Positions 45,320 to 57,855 of a DNA stretch of 64,000 nt are shown here, one piece after another. The notes beneath the pieces were generated by a model. The model worked only from the letters and a program-made list of their open reading frames with translations. It was not told where the DNA came from and did no database searches. Every line of letters begins with the position of its first letter. The first letter of the stretch is position 1. Both the position numbers and the translations under genes were made by a program. The DNA comes from Diphasiastrum complanatum (Eukaryota > Streptophyta > Lycopodiopsida > Lycopodiales > Lycopodiaceae): the NCBI GenBank assembly GCA_029204225.1, contig CM055113.1:9944364-10008363 (forward strand), read 5' to 3'.

Positions 45320-46420
45320 CTATGTCGCTCAGCCTCAACATCAAGGTGGTAGAATCTATGGCACACAAGGACATGTTTACACCCTTTTGCCGAGAATGTA
45401 GATACGAGCATTGCTACAAGAATTGTCCATTAAGAACTAGAGCAAGTGCACCTTTGAACTTGATCATGGTACAATCGACAGCCACTCCAGGGAGGAAAGA
45501 CTTTAATTTCCCATGTTCTGGAGCTAGCAGTTACGCGAGCACAGAAACGGAAGGGAGTGGCACCATCACCAACATCCTTAGTATCATTGGCAGATGATCT
45601 CAGCTGCAGGACCATATCCTAACGTGAGGGAAGAAGGAAGACAATATCAGAAGATCCACCATTGGATACATGATGCACAAGCAGAGGAAAAAACACGAGC
45701 AAAAGAAAAACCAGCAGCACCTCTACCCTCGGAAATACCAGCACCACCAGCCAACTCCCCTTTAAAGACAGATCTTAACTACTGTCTACACCATCATGAA
45801 GTACCATTTCAAATGGGCGAGCCTGAGGTTCCGCAATCGAAAGTGCTCGCAAGTTTATTGACTAGCTGTATGAACTTATCCTTCGGAGAGTTCTTGGGGA
45901 TTGCACCACAAGCTAAGAGCATTATGGCAGATTGGATGAATTCAGAGCCGGAACCAACTACAAAAGAGCCCTTGTATTGCACGGGCTATGAAGGAACGAG
46001 CAACGTCCTCCACATTGGGACAGCGTGGGAGAGTGAACAACCCAACATCACCCTATCGATCAAACATGAGAGATACGAGGATGAAGCAGCGGTGGTAGAT
46101 GGAGGATCATGTGTCAATATGATCTCCATTATCTTATATCAAAAATGGGGTTTGCAAGGATTGAAACCATCAAAATGTGTCATCAAACTAGCAGAGTAGT
46201 CCTGTGTAAAACCAAAAGGTGTAGTTGAAAATATCCTGGTAAAGATAGCGGGAGTGCAGTTCGTAATCACCTTCGTGGTAATGGACATTCTAGAGTCACC
46301 TTCTGCCTATCGCGTATTACTAGGAAGACCTTGGTTGAGAGTCACGCAAGGGTTCGCAACTGGGGAGCCGAAAAACTCACCTTCGAAAATAGAGAGCAGG
46401 CCATAAAGCTTGATCCAACA
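45320..46420 (+). pseudogene. Ty3/gypsy gag end and aspartic protease
   Basis: A frame of 201 codons (45594-46199) leads from a variable, Glu/Pro-rich gag tail (PAAPLPSEIPAPP) to AVVDGGSCVNMIS, a D-G-G-S retropepsin motif typical of plant gypsy elements. A stop lies at 46197. The same frame continues with KGVVENILVKIAG, FVVMDILESPSAYRVLLGRPWL, the protease flap and the hallmark LGRPWL end. RT is absent downstream. One stop and loss of pol make it dead. Confidence 0.8.
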
Positions 46421-46698
46421 ACATGGGCGGTGAAACCAATTACACCCAAGGCTGATGACGGATCGTCCACCACTAATCACACAATTGATCGTGCAAGGCA
46501 AGCCAAGGGAGGTCATTATGATTCTTAAATATATATTTTGTGATGGACGGACACATTAGCAACAGTTGACTATATGGTTGGGCATCCATGTCATCCTGAT
46601 TCGGATTCAGAACTAGCACATCTTCACCCAAGGGGCACACCTTGGACACACCGAGAACACTTTTCGGGCGAACATTATGTGTGGAGAATTGCCAAAAA

Positions 46699-47380
46699 TT
46701 GGCAAATCTAGCTTGATCAAAAACCATGTAGAATAGTGTAAATTGTGTACACGAGTGGGTCCCACACATGTGAGGCCATGATGCCACATGGGAAACCCAT
46801 CCTAATGTAGGTTAGGTCAAGTCAAGAGAGTTGGTCATGTCTATTTGGTGGTCATCCCTACTTTATAGGACCTACACCTAAGTTTAAGGTGAAAATTTGA
46901 CCAACTAGCTACCTACCAAGCATAACTCTAGGAAATAGACTAGGGTTTCATTTTAGGTCAAGGAGAGTGAGTTAACTTCCTTATTACATGCTGGAAATCC
47001 ACCTAACTTCAAGAAGGAAGTCGAATTTGCTATGTATTCCCTCTCTCCATAGTGAGAAGATAGAAAATTTTTGGAGCTCATTGGCAATCTCAAGCTAGTT
47101 CACTATGTACATTGAGTTTTTGTGATCCAAATAAAACCAAATTAATTTCTACTTGTTTCTCAGGTTGAAGTCTGTACTACAGCCTGTAGTACACACGTGT
47201 GAGCTCGGATTTCAATGTTTATCAATGCTTTTGATTGTTAATGCTTGTTGTTTGTCAAATTGCCAATCTAGATCAACTTTTTTGTGTCTAGTTTTTTGAT
47301 AGATTGTTAAGCAAGCATCCAATCACTCTTGTGGATCTTTTGTAGATCCATTTATGGTCCTAAAGTACAGTACTTTCACA
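46699..47380. repeat. Solo-LTR-like repeat, copy 1
   Basis: It runs TTGGCAAATCTAGC...AGTACTTTCACA and matches 56216-56878 over its full length. No target duplication is evident (AAAAA left, ATTAT right). It directly precedes the Cop5 5' LTR remnant. Confidence 0.8.
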
Positions 47381-47571
47381 TTATGAACGTAGCATGGCTG
47401 TCAATGGAAACTATTGAAGATCTTGTTGATGATGATTTAGTCCCTTGGCAACATGCATTTATCTACAACAAAGAAGTTGAGCCGACTGATGAATAGATCC
47501 TGTAGCATATGGACCCAGATTGATATGGAAGTAGGAAATTCCCACCACGATTATCTAACCTATTTCCAACA
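47381..47571 (+). repeat. Cop5 5' LTR remnant
   Basis: Its position before the primer site, and its end TTTCCAACA, mark it as LTR. Its left part seems lost next to the solo-LTR-like repeat. Confidence 0.5.
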
Positions 47572-47583
47572 TGGTATCAGAGC
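47572..47583 (+). other. Cop5 primer-binding site
   Basis: TGGTATCAGAGC directly after AACA. A partial repeat (GATATCAGAGC) follows 45 bases later. Confidence 0.9.
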
Positions 47584-47776
47584 TATTTCACTACTTCTTT
47601 ATCTGATTTCTTCATGATATCAGAGCGAAAGCTCTAATACATGATATCTTTCTTGATATCAAATTGATATCAAACTTTTCAGTTCTTTCCAACCTTTCAG
47701 TATCAGAGAATTGTTTTCCTATTGTTGGGATACTACATCTTAGCGTCATCGATACAATCGACATACTAAGTTCTAG

Positions 47777-48655
47777 ATGGATTCTCAAAGTAAAGTCGGT
47801 CTTATCACAGACAAGCTGAATGGATCCAATTATCATTTGCGAACATTTAACATGAAGACCTTGCTAATTGCCAGAGAATTATGGGATGCTGTTACAGGTA
47901 CAGAAGTAAAACCTGAAGACGACGACTCAAAGTGAAAATCGAAGGATGGTAAAGTTTTCATGCTTATTATCCTCAATATATCAGATACATAGATTGGACA
48001 CATAACTGAAGCTAAAACGTCAAAAGGTGTTTGGGACATCCTGAACTTACTATATGACGTGAGGGACGTAACTACCAAGTTATATCTACGAAGAAAATTC
48101 TTCACATTCAAGATGTCTGTTGGTGATTCACTTTCGAATCACATTAACCAATTTAAGAATCTCTTGCAACAAATGGCTACTGTGTGTCAGTCATAGACAA
48201 TTAAGATGCAATTATGACATTGCTTTCAATCTTGCCCTCTACATATGAGAACTAGGTGATGATCATATCGACACACTCAGACTTAACTCTTACTAGAGTT
48301 ATCATTATGTTGCTGTAAGAAGATAATAGAAGAAGTCAAGACACTTCATCGACTTCCTCCTCTCAGGCGCTATATGTCAACAAAGGCTCTAAGCAACAGA
48401 AGCAGAAAAGCTCCAAGAAGGCTGCAACGAATCAAAAGCCGACTCAAAGTCAAGAACAATCATCGAATCCACAGTTGAAGAAGAAAACATTTTGCAGGTA
48501 TTGCAAGCGCAATAACCATGAGATCAAGGATTACCGAATTCTCCAAGCGAAGAACGCAGCCAAGCAACCTGATCAACAAGCAAACACAGTCTCATCATCT
48601 CCCCAAGTCGAAGTGGACGAAGATGCATTCATGGTCAAAGATCAAAGCGCGTTTT
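47777..48655 (+). pseudogene. Cop5 gag
   Basis: The ATG at 47777 opens MDSQSKVGLITDKLNGSNYH, close in pattern to Cop6 gag. LLIARELWDAVTGTEVKPED, YDVRDVTTKLYLRRKFF and KNLLQQMATV follow, with four or more stops and a frameshift near 48190. The zinc knuckle at about 48490 reads CRYCKRNNHEIKDY: the final Cys is Tyr. Confidence 0.85.
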
Positions 48656-49095
48656 TGGATGATTCATGGTTTCTAAATTCTGGAGCAACTCAACATATGA
48701 CCAATCAACGTGAGATCTTCAACTCCTACACGTCTTACAGCACAAAGAAATTTGTTCATCTTGGTGACAATAGTACTCACACTATTGAAGGTGAAGGTAC
48801 TGTAAGATTGCGATTCTAGCACGATCAATTCAAATTACTATCAAAAGTCTTATATGTTCCTAAATTCTCTACAAATCTGCTATCAATAAGTAGAATTACA
48901 GATTTAGGTCATAAGGTAGAATTCGAAAATAATCTATGCAAAATTATTGATAGGAGTAATAAGATCCTTGCACTCGGCAAGAGGCAAGATTACTTATATA
49001 GATTGGCACATTGTTATCTAGAGTCTAGTCAAGCCTTGAAAACCTCTGTTTTATTCAATAAAGCACTACTATGGCAATATCGCTTATGACATGTG
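48656..49095 (+). pseudogene. Cop5 protease and integrase start
   Basis: SWFLNSGATQHM shows the protease active site with Asp changed to Asn (D-S-G to N-S-G), which would abolish catalysis. FVHLGDNSTHTI and, after one stop, VLYVPKFSTNLLSISRIT complete the domain. The text then reads LCKII and LYRLAH, leading to the integrase zinc-binding part (LWQYRL). Confidence 0.8.
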
Positions 49096-49470
49096 AATCA
49101 TGCATCTATTTCGAACATGTCCAGACAATCTATGGTTCATGATCTATGCATGCGGCAAAAGGTCTGTTAGATGTTATTCACACAGATATAAGTGGACCGA
49201 TGCAAACTCCTTCATTGTTAGATGCAAGTATTTTACTACCTTTATTGATGAGTTTTCCAGAACGACAGTTGTTTATTTTATTAAACAGAGGTTAGAGGCT
49301 TTCATCAAATTCAGACAATTCAAAGAGCATGTTGAGAATCAAACTGACAAACGAATCAAAGCACTAAGGTCAGATAACAGACGAGAATACATCTCCAACG
49401 AATTCAAGGAGTACTGCCTCAACAATGGCATCGAGCAACAATACATTACAATTTGTATTTGTACCAATCG
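49096..49470 (+). pseudogene. Cop5 integrase core, truncated
   Basis: After frame changes the core appears as YFTTFIDEFSRTTVVYF, KEHVENQTDKRIKALRSDN and REYISNEFKEYC. The second catalytic Asp is kept, but the following GG of DNGGEY is altered. At about 49460 the text switches from the NNGIEQQ region straight to the end of RT (QSRYTQRIIDDFQMTE in another frame), deleting the catalytic Glu region and most of RT. Confidence 0.8.
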
Positions 49471-50294
49471 AGGTATACTCAAAGGATCATTGATGACTTT
49501 CAAATGACTGAATAAAAAAGATTCAACACTTCGATGATCGCAGGCAAAGTATTGAAGAAAGCAGACTGTCTGAAGAACGACAAAGAGAGCAAAGCAATGC
49601 TCAACAAGCCCTACAGAAGACTGATAGGTTCTTTAATGTACTTGACAAACAACACACGATCGGACATTGTGTATGCAGTGTTCAGATTGATTCAGTTCAA
49701 CATCAATCTAGGACCAACACATTGGAAGATAAATCACTAAAAGAGTCCTACAATACCTGCAACAGATGAAGGATTATGGACTCTGCTATTCACGTGGATC
49801 GAGACTTTAAGTCAAGTCCTATGGTGACACAAGTTGGGCATCATTGAAGGATGATTGTAAGAGTGTATCAAAAGGCTGCACCATAGCCGCAGATGCTGCA
49901 GTTCTATGCGTAAGCAAGAAGCAGACAATCACCTCACAATCATCCTGCGAAGCTGAATATGTCGTTGCCGTGAAGATGGCCAACAAACTGGTGTGGCTTA
50001 GACAGTTTCTAGACGGACTGGGAGAAAGCACTTATGAGCCGTTGATCTTCTACATGGACAACACCTCTGCCATACACCTGACACAGGCCCTTGTGTTTCA
50101 TTCAAGGATGAAGCACATTGCGATCAAGTATCACTTGATCAGAGACATGATTGAGAAAGACCAGCTGAGAACTGTGTTCATTTCGACCAAACAAATGGTT
50201 GCTAATATATTCACTAAACCCTGAGACAAGGGATTGTTTGAAAGGCAGAGAGCCAGCCTAGGAAACACAAGACTACCACACTTTGAGAGAGAGC
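49471..50294 (+). pseudogene. Cop5 RT end, RNase H and polypurine tract
   Basis: It carries PYRRLIGSLMYLTNN, a stop near 49738, then YGDTSWAS, KSVSKGCT, SKKQTITSQSSCEAEY, YMDNTSAIHL, SRMKHIAIKYHLIRDM and MVANIFTKP, ending at TGA in 50222. RNase H acidic residues are present. The polypurine tract CTTTGAGAGAGAG ends at about 50293. Confidence 0.85.
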
Positions 50295-50491
50295 TGAAGA
50301 AACATTAAGTTTCTATCCACAATTCGCTACTAGCCCATGATACAATCTCTGCAAAAATACACGAGAAACTGCCCACAAGCCGCTACCACAATCGCACCAC
50401 AACAGTCTCGCAAGGACCCACGTGTGAAGGCAAAGACAAGGAGTCAACCGCCAAAGCACCACTAGGCACTGTGCTATATCCAGAATCCTTC
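50295..50491 (+). repeat. Cop5 3' LTR (possibly truncated)
   Basis: It starts TGAAGAAAC like the Cop1 LTR. It is followed at 50494 by TGGTATCAGAGT, a primer-site-like word, so a second element's 5' region could begin here. The length of under 200 bases is short for the family. Confidence 0.5.
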
Positions 50492-50499
50492 AGTGGTAT

Positions 50500-51226
50500 C
50501 AGAGTAGAAAGAGCAGTATCCAAATTCCTTCATCGTCATCTTCAACAATCAAGAAAATACCTGCAAATTTAGTTTTGTCGCACTTATGTCCCGGTTTCCA
50601 TTTCTGCTTACAAGTAAGACACAATTCCTCTTGTCGTAGTCGATCTATTTTTGATTTTGATCTAACAAGCTTCACCTCTAGTTTGGCTTCCATAGTAACC
50701 ACATGTTTCTTATTAGCGTTTCTCCTATCAACTTCTCTTATCATATTAAGTATATGAGTTTTTTTATTTTTGCTAGATTAGGCCTGTCAAACACAGTGAA
50801 ATAGAGATCTAGTTTATCCAGCCACTCCTCGATATCAATGGACTTAGAATCACCATTGAATTTCCGAATGGTAATCTTATCCTTGTAATTTCTAGCATCA
50901 AATTGGTTTCATTGTTCATGAAACCTTTTTTGTTGTTGAACTCATGGATCCAATGTTTCCCTCTGATGCTCACTTCTGACTGGATATCCAACATGAATTT
51001 GTAACACTTGTTTTCCCTTATCAGGAATTCTACGAGCATATTGAGGAGAATAGTCCACATTATGCGAGTCATGTGGTGGTTGTGACGATATAGATGGCTC
51101 ATTACATCTCAGATCAAAAGTTGCAGTTTTGTCCTGCTTATATGGTAGACTAGCAAATAGTCTTGACCACTTTTCCTCATTTGCTGCAAAATAAAAAGTA
51201 ATATGGAAGTTATGAGTTTTGTACAC
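50500..51226 (-). pseudogene. Ty3/gypsy gag, minus strand
   Basis: From 51226 downward the frames give NEEKWSRLFASLP, then after two stops NYKDKITIRKFNGD and IEEWLDKLDLYFTVF, a retrotransposon gag (capsid) start. A deletion removes most of the capsid, and the text resumes with LRQEELCLTCKQKWKPGHKC, the C-x2-C...GH-x-C knuckle typical of plant gypsy gag. It ends at about 50500, where it meets the Cop5 LTR. No protease or RT follows. Confidence 0.75.
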
Positions 51227-51229
51227 TTG

Positions 51230-54200
51230 ATATCGAATTCAAGTGCAAACAAAGTATTAGGACAAGAGCAGAGCAAAAAATGCACTCAAAATCGATATTG
51301 AATTTTTTTTTTTTTTTCGGGATATCGGTTTCAAGTGCAAATAGGATAGCCGAACTTTTTGAATAGTCCAACCATGCTCGAAAGCAATATTTCAAAAAAA
51401 AAAATAGTTTTTTTTTTTTGACAAATGATGTAAAAAGAGTTGTGAGCCTTTCAAAATGAAGAAACTTAAAAAATTTATAGCAAAAAGAATCAAATTTGAA
51501 ATTTCCAAGTGCTTCTCTCCCAAAAGGAATACAACGGAAAATTCTAGAATTTTGGCAAATCTGGCCCAACTTCACTAATTTGATTATAACTCTCTTGATA
51601 TTCATCTAAATCATAAAAACTTGGTACCTCTGAAAAGCTAAGAAAAAGTTCTATCAGGATATGGAATCATATAATAATTGAAGGTGATTTGATAGGTCAA
51701 ATTTACAACAAAACAGGTCTGAAAATTTTGAAGAAAGAAAACTATTAAAATTAGAGCTAGAAATCAAGATTTGTTTATAACTTTTTGAATACTAATCCAA
51801 ATGATTTGCCATATGGATTAGATTAAAGCTAAGACAATGTTTTAAAGGCCTATTTAAAGAAACTAGGTGGAAGACTCAAATCAGATCTGAAAAATTTAAA
51901 CAAATTGAAACTAAATTGTAGTCACCTATTTTGACAGCTTTTGGGAAAATTGCAATAACTTTTATATCATTACCCAAATTGTTGAAAATTTGTGCAAATG
52001 AAAGCTAACACAAAGCTCTAAAAGTATATAAAATCAAATTAGAAATTAGAAACAAAATTGGATGCTAAAAATTAGTCCAAACAGACCTGAAAATTCAAAA
52101 GTTAGAAATTAGCAAAAAAGAAAGCTACAAAAGCAATAAAGTCTACAAATGAAATGAGATTCATGTTGAATCAAATGATTATTGGATCTTAAGCCCTGAT
52201 TCCAAAAATGTCATGTGCCATACCTCTCAATCCAAGCCAAGCAAGGTAGAATAAGGAGGCAACCACCACACCCATGTTGAAGAAAACCAAAGATGAGCAA
52301 TAATGACAAGCTACCATAAAGCTCATATCAAAGTGAAGCTCAAAAGGAGTTTGGAAAGTTGAGTTGCTATCAACTATGGGATCATCGCATATTCATACTA
52401 CCTATCTATTGCCCTTTGCATAGGAAAAAACGTTGTAAAATCTCATTATAATTCTCATGCATCGAGTGCTATGTTTTAGCAGGTTGGCAAGCAATGAACA
52501 CCTATCGCATTCGACTTCGTGTAAAGATGTAGTGCTAAGTTTTTGTAGATTGAAAAATTGACATGTTGGGGATTGGAACTGATTATGTAAGATAATCATG
52601 CATGTCAAGGTCTCACTTATACATGTTGCAACGGCTGGCCACCTCTTGAAAAGTCGTATGCAACATTTGGACTTTATTCAAGGCATGAATTGTCAGCCAT
52701 GCCTATTTCAGATGTCAACTAGGATGATGATATAGCTCAAAGTGAGCTTGATGCACATGGATGTAGATCATGCATTTAGCAGACAAGTATTAGGCTCAAT
52801 GAAGGCAAATATCAAATAAGGATAATTAGTAACACAGACGTATGATGCTCTTATGCTTTGAAAATCGGTAATTTTTTGGAATGTTGGCAAGAATACGTGT
52901 CATAAGAGCTTCAAAGCTGCATATCCAACCTTTGGGATTTTATTGCTTAATAAAAGATGGACAAGCAAAGCAATTTGTTTTCTCAATTGGAAAACCAACA
53001 AGGCCATGTGTGCGGTGAACTTGGCTGTATTGAATTTTTGTTGCAATGTGTAATTGTGGTTTAGGTATGTCTCTTAGGTTGCAAGTTTTCATAAGCTTAA
53101 AGTTTATTTTTGTAGGGATTTACCTAAAAAAAAATCCATTATTCTCAACTCATATCCTGAGCATATGAATCTTGTGTGTGGAGTTGCAAGGCTATCAAGT
53201 TTATGAACCCCAAAGTTCTCGAGATAGAGGCCATGAATAAAGATTCTATGAGATGTTCTGCTAATAGGATATTCTCATATTTTGTATGATCTTTTACTCT
53301 CTAAGTTGTTGATGCCTTGCTGATGTAAAATAGCATACATGGTAAGTACAAATTCTTGCTCTAGCTACTTGGATTGTAAAGTTCAGCATTTTTGTATAAA
53401 TATGCAAAACATATAGTTTTTTGGTATTCTTTAGGCCTACAAAATGCTTAAATATCAATGAAGTTTGTGATACGGAAGAATAATGTGTCTCTAGATGTGT
53501 GTAAAATACCTTTCAACAATTAAAAGCCAATGAAAATTTACCATAAATAAAAAGTTTTTGTTCATAGTATTTGCTCATGTCTGAAAATTAGGCACATATT
53601 TTAAGTTTCACTAAAGGATTCCAATATGTTATTTGTCATCATACTTGAAATGCTTGTAATTTTGCATTGCTCCCTTTTTTGAAATTCGTATATAATCTGC
53701 TCTTCAAATTGTGTCCTATAAACTTTTGCTTATCTATGCTATAAAATAGTAATAGTAATTCTATACTTTGTTGCTTGAGATAGCAATGCTCTTCATAATA
53801 TTCATGCCAGCAAGGGTTTGCAACCAATACATAGTTGTGGAATAAAGTACAATGCCACATAAAATGAAAGAGATAATGCATCTTTCTATATCATTTTGCC
53901 TAGTGCTTTTTCCTACGCTCAACATGAAAGAGAGATTCGTTGTTCAATCACCTCCACTATTAAGTAGAAGAAAAAGAACACGAAGCATGATGAGATTATC
54001 ATGGATTTCATGAAATGAGAAAATAAATGTATGAATAAATATATCTAGTAGAGCCTAATGAATATATGAATGTTTTACAAGTGCAAGCTTTAACAAAGAA
54101 AACAATATCAACAACCCAGAGATCACTACAAGATCAAGACATATAACACAACATTGTTCAAGATAGCAACTAAGTGTAAATTATTTCTACAAGCTGATAA

Positions 54201-54992
54201 AAGAAGAGAATATATGTCAAAGTTGAGAAGATACAATAACTCAACAAAATACTATTCAAGAATTCAGAAACTCAGTATTGGTGTTGATAATCAAGTTTAA
54301 AAGTCACTTTACACAATTAAAAGAAGCTTCTACCAATCGTTTAGATGGTCACGACAAGAATCTATTTGTTATATGCTTTCAATACCCACTTGTTTAGGAG
54401 TGAATACACATGGAATATAAAATAATGAAAGATTTGCAAACTACAAAGAATAATCTATATGAAGCTCATAAAAAATATCTACGGTGAAGCCAATTCTTTA
54501 ATGCTAGACAATGACATGGTAAATTTATCTGCAAGAGCATATCACTTAAAAATGAAAGAGAAGATTAGCCACTGACATCACCACTTTATCTTTATAAAGT
54601 AATGCAAATTGTTGAAGAATCATATGTGTAAGGCTACAATGTAGTTTAATGGAATACCGCATGGAATTAAGATGCTTTCCTACATCTATGAATTGACATG
54701 CTTTGGAAAGATGAGACAGTTTAGCTTGGGCTATTTCAGAAGGAGAAGTTCAAGTGGAAAAATGTGGTGTATTGAGTTACTTGTAGACAATATTTCTTGT
54801 TTTGCTTTAGATTATTGATCGAGGAGAAGAATTTTTATGATTTTGGTTCAAATATTGGACAAGAATTACAAACTACATAGAAAGGGTTTACTATTTTCAG
54901 TTTTGAAACTAGACAAAGTAGTTGATTCAAAGAATTATATAGTTAAATGGATGATTGAGAGATTTGTAGATATCAAACATCTAATGATATGG

Positions 54993-54993
<1 letters not shown>
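51230..54993. other. AT-rich spacer of 3.8 kb, no gene recognised
   Basis: Homopolymer runs occur at 51304-51318 and 51400-51420. Short open frames (for example 52402-52608 and 53639-53881, minus) show no known motif. No LTR pair was found in it. Confidence 0.45.

Positions 54994-55035
<42 letters not shown>
54994..55035. repeat. CA/TG microsatellite (21 units)
   Basis: Uninterrupted ACACAC, 42 bases; a second short CA run lies at 55373-55384. Confidence 0.98.
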
Positions 55036-55039
<4 letters not shown>

Positions 55040-56210
55040 GCATTCTCGCTTTGTAGTGCATTACATAGGGACAATGGCTTTGCAAAAGGTATTGAATTAA
55101 ACTCTAGCATAAGAGTGCCCTTGACAAAATGCTAGGTTTGATGCTTTTGATTTTGACTATGTGGTCGTTGAGTTGCATACTTTATGCTACTTTCACTTTC
55201 ATTTAGGGATATTTTCAGCTCCATTTAGTCAAGCTACTTCTATTGCTTGTATTATACCACTTATTTCCTCTCTAGCATATACATAGTGCGTGTGTTGTAG
55301 ATTTTTTGACGACCAACAGTCTAAAACTTACTATTTAGATTAAAAACCTTCTTTTATTTGGACTTGTTCAAACAAACACACACACATATTGAGAAATCAA
55401 CTATAGTATATATTTCACAAGAAGTATGTGCAACTTTGGTGGATGACATAATTAAACATCCAACTCATTGATAATGGATGACTTTTTGTAAAGAGGAGAT
55501 GGGAATTTTTTTGCAAAAACTCTATTTACATCTAAAAGAGCTGTATCACAAACACAAAATCTATATGAGTATTTGAAATATATATAGATGACTCATAATG
55601 ATTCAACATCATATTTTGAGAAACATGAAGCTTAATAGTCCAAAAAATTTATAACAAGTGGCAAAGAAACAACTACTTACCTTTCATTGACAACCATTTA
55701 CTTATCAAATAGTTGGAAATTATGCAAAACTTACAAGCACTTTGTCACCAAACAAATCAAATTTCTTTATTGAGTACAACAAGAATTGCCAATCTAGAAA
55801 GAACACCACGGTTTGTTACTACAAGCACAATGGGGAAAAAAATATATTCCAAGACAAGTGACAAGATTATAAGCAACATTGAGCAAGTGTTACAAGGCTG
55901 CACATATTTCAACAAAAGCAACTAGAACATTGATTGACCAAAAGATGATATTTGACATAAAGCCATGGCAAGGATGAGAGCATCCTAATCTGAGGATGTG
56001 ATATAATAATCAAATATAAAAGGAGATATGGAGACTAAATTGACACACTTTGTAGTCTTTTAAATTTTTCTTCATTTATTTGATAGATTATACATGTACA
56101 AGTAACTTGATGGGATGAACAACTACTATAGACGAAAATCATAAATATGCTCTATATCTTGTAAATCGGGTTGCCATGTAATCAATCAACTGGAAGTATA
56201 AAGAATTGGC
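55036..56210. other. AT-rich spacer, no gene recognised
   Basis: No domain, repeat partner or RNA gene was seen. Open frames are short and without motif. Confidence 0.45.
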
Positions 56211-56215
56211 AAATC

Positions 56216-56878
56216 TAGCTTGATCAAAAATCATGTAGAATCATGTAAAATGTACATAAGTGGGTCCCACACATGTGAGGCCATGGAGCCACGTGAGAAA
56301 CCTATCCTAGTGTAGGTTAGGTCAAGTCTATAGAGTTGGTCATGTCTATTTGGTAATGTTCCCTACATTATAGGAACTACACCTTGATTTGTGATGAGAT
56401 TTTGACCAACTAGCTATTTACCTAGCATGACTCTAGGAAATAGACTAGGGTTTCATTTTAGGGCAAAAAGACTGAGTTAACTTCCTTATTACATGCTGGA
56501 AATTCACCTAACTTTACAAAGGAGGTCATTTTTGCTATGTTTTTTTTTTATCTCTCCATAGTGAGAAGAAAGATTATTTTTGGGGCTCATTGGCAATCTC
56601 GAGCTAGTTCACTATGTACATTGATTTCTTGTGATCCAAATAAAACCAACTTGATTTCTACTTCAAAATCTATCTATAGGCCATATAGCAGGCTACTCTT
56701 CACACGTGCCAACTCGGATTTTAGTTTATGATCAATGCTTGATTGATATTGCTTGCGTTTGTCAATTTGCCAATCTAGATTAACTTTTTGATGACTAGTT
56801 TTTTGATAGATTGTTAAGCAAGCATACAATCACTCTTCTTAAGATCCATTTATGGTCCTAAAGTACAGTACTTTCACA
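56216..56878. repeat. Solo-LTR-like repeat, copy 2, with 5-bp target duplication
   Basis: Bounded by AAGAA on both sides (56211-56215 and 56878-56882). It matches 46699-47380. Ends read TTGGC...TTTCAC with the exact duplication, or TG...CA if the duplication is allowed one mismatch. It contains no coding text, so a solo LTR is the simplest reading. Confidence 0.75.
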
Positions 56879-57044
56879 AGAAGTAGGACATTTGAAGAGA
56901 TGTGATTAATATACACATTATTTATACATAGTTCACAATGTAACTAATCAACTAGAAGTGGGACATTTGAAGAGGTGTGATTATTGTACACAATATTTAT
57001 ACATATTGTTACTTTTCTGCAATATTACGGATAGATGAAAAATG

Positions 57045-57714
57045 TGTTGGATCTCAATGCTCAGCCTTGAATCCTTTTCTATTAATGAGCATCTTCAAAA
57101 GTCGTTCAAAACAGAGATTTTTCCGACCCTGGGTCTGGTAGGGTCGGATTTTTTCTGACCCTTCACTAAATTATTTGGGCGTGTTCTCGACCTTGGATTG
57201 GATCGGATCGGGTCTAATTTTTTCGACTCCGAAAAATTCGACCCTCAACATATTTTTCAACCCAGTGTATATTTCACGACCTTTTGTATAAAATCTGACC
57301 CTATGTAATTTTTCGATATTGTCGGACCCAACGACTTTACATTGATGTCCGCCAACTTTGTACATGCATTTATGGCATAAAGGCGGTTGTAATAACTGTA
57401 GGAAATTCAATTGTAGATATTTTTGGTATATCAAACTTAGAATCTTCATTAGAAAATTTCTTCTGATATTTCGAGTCTAATAATTGGTTAATTAGCATCA
57501 GCGTTATCACGCTCAACAAGTTGAAGTTATAACTTCATGCCATTATACTCATTGTTAATAATAATCAGAATGCAATTTGTCCTACTGTTATTTTTGTTTT
57601 ATTGCGCATTTGTATGAATCCTTCATTTGAATTATTTTGCTGCTAACTGTGGTGCTTCCGATCCACACATCTAGTTCACTCCCAGCTTCCACTCATACCC
57701 ACTGATTTCCGACA
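57045..57714 (+). repeat. Cop6 5' LTR (about 670 bp)
   Basis: TGTTGGATCTC at the start and TTCCGACA at the end, directly before the primer site. A dense set of CGACCCT / TTTTTCGAC motifs fills 57125-57335. Confidence 0.7.
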
Positions 57715-57726
57715 TGGTATTAGAGT
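57715..57726 (+). other. Cop6 primer-binding site (two mismatches)
   Basis: TGGTATTAGAGT differs from the usual TGGTATCAGAGC at two C-to-T positions. Confidence 0.7.
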
Positions 57727-57855
57727 AGGCTTCTCAGTAATTTGCTCCTCATTGCAGATTATTAGTCTTGTTCCTATCAAGACAACATTCTAGCAAGCAC
57801 GTAGCCAACAGTATTTTGAAATCATTGTTACGACCAACGATCTTGCTCACCCATA

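Noticed and set aside
52402-52608. Minus-strand frame considered as a PPR or other host gene
   Set aside because: No PPR signature could be aligned in any frame.
51230-54993. Hidden LTR element in the AT-rich spacer
   Set aside because: No direct-repeat pair, primer site or pol motif could be found by eye.
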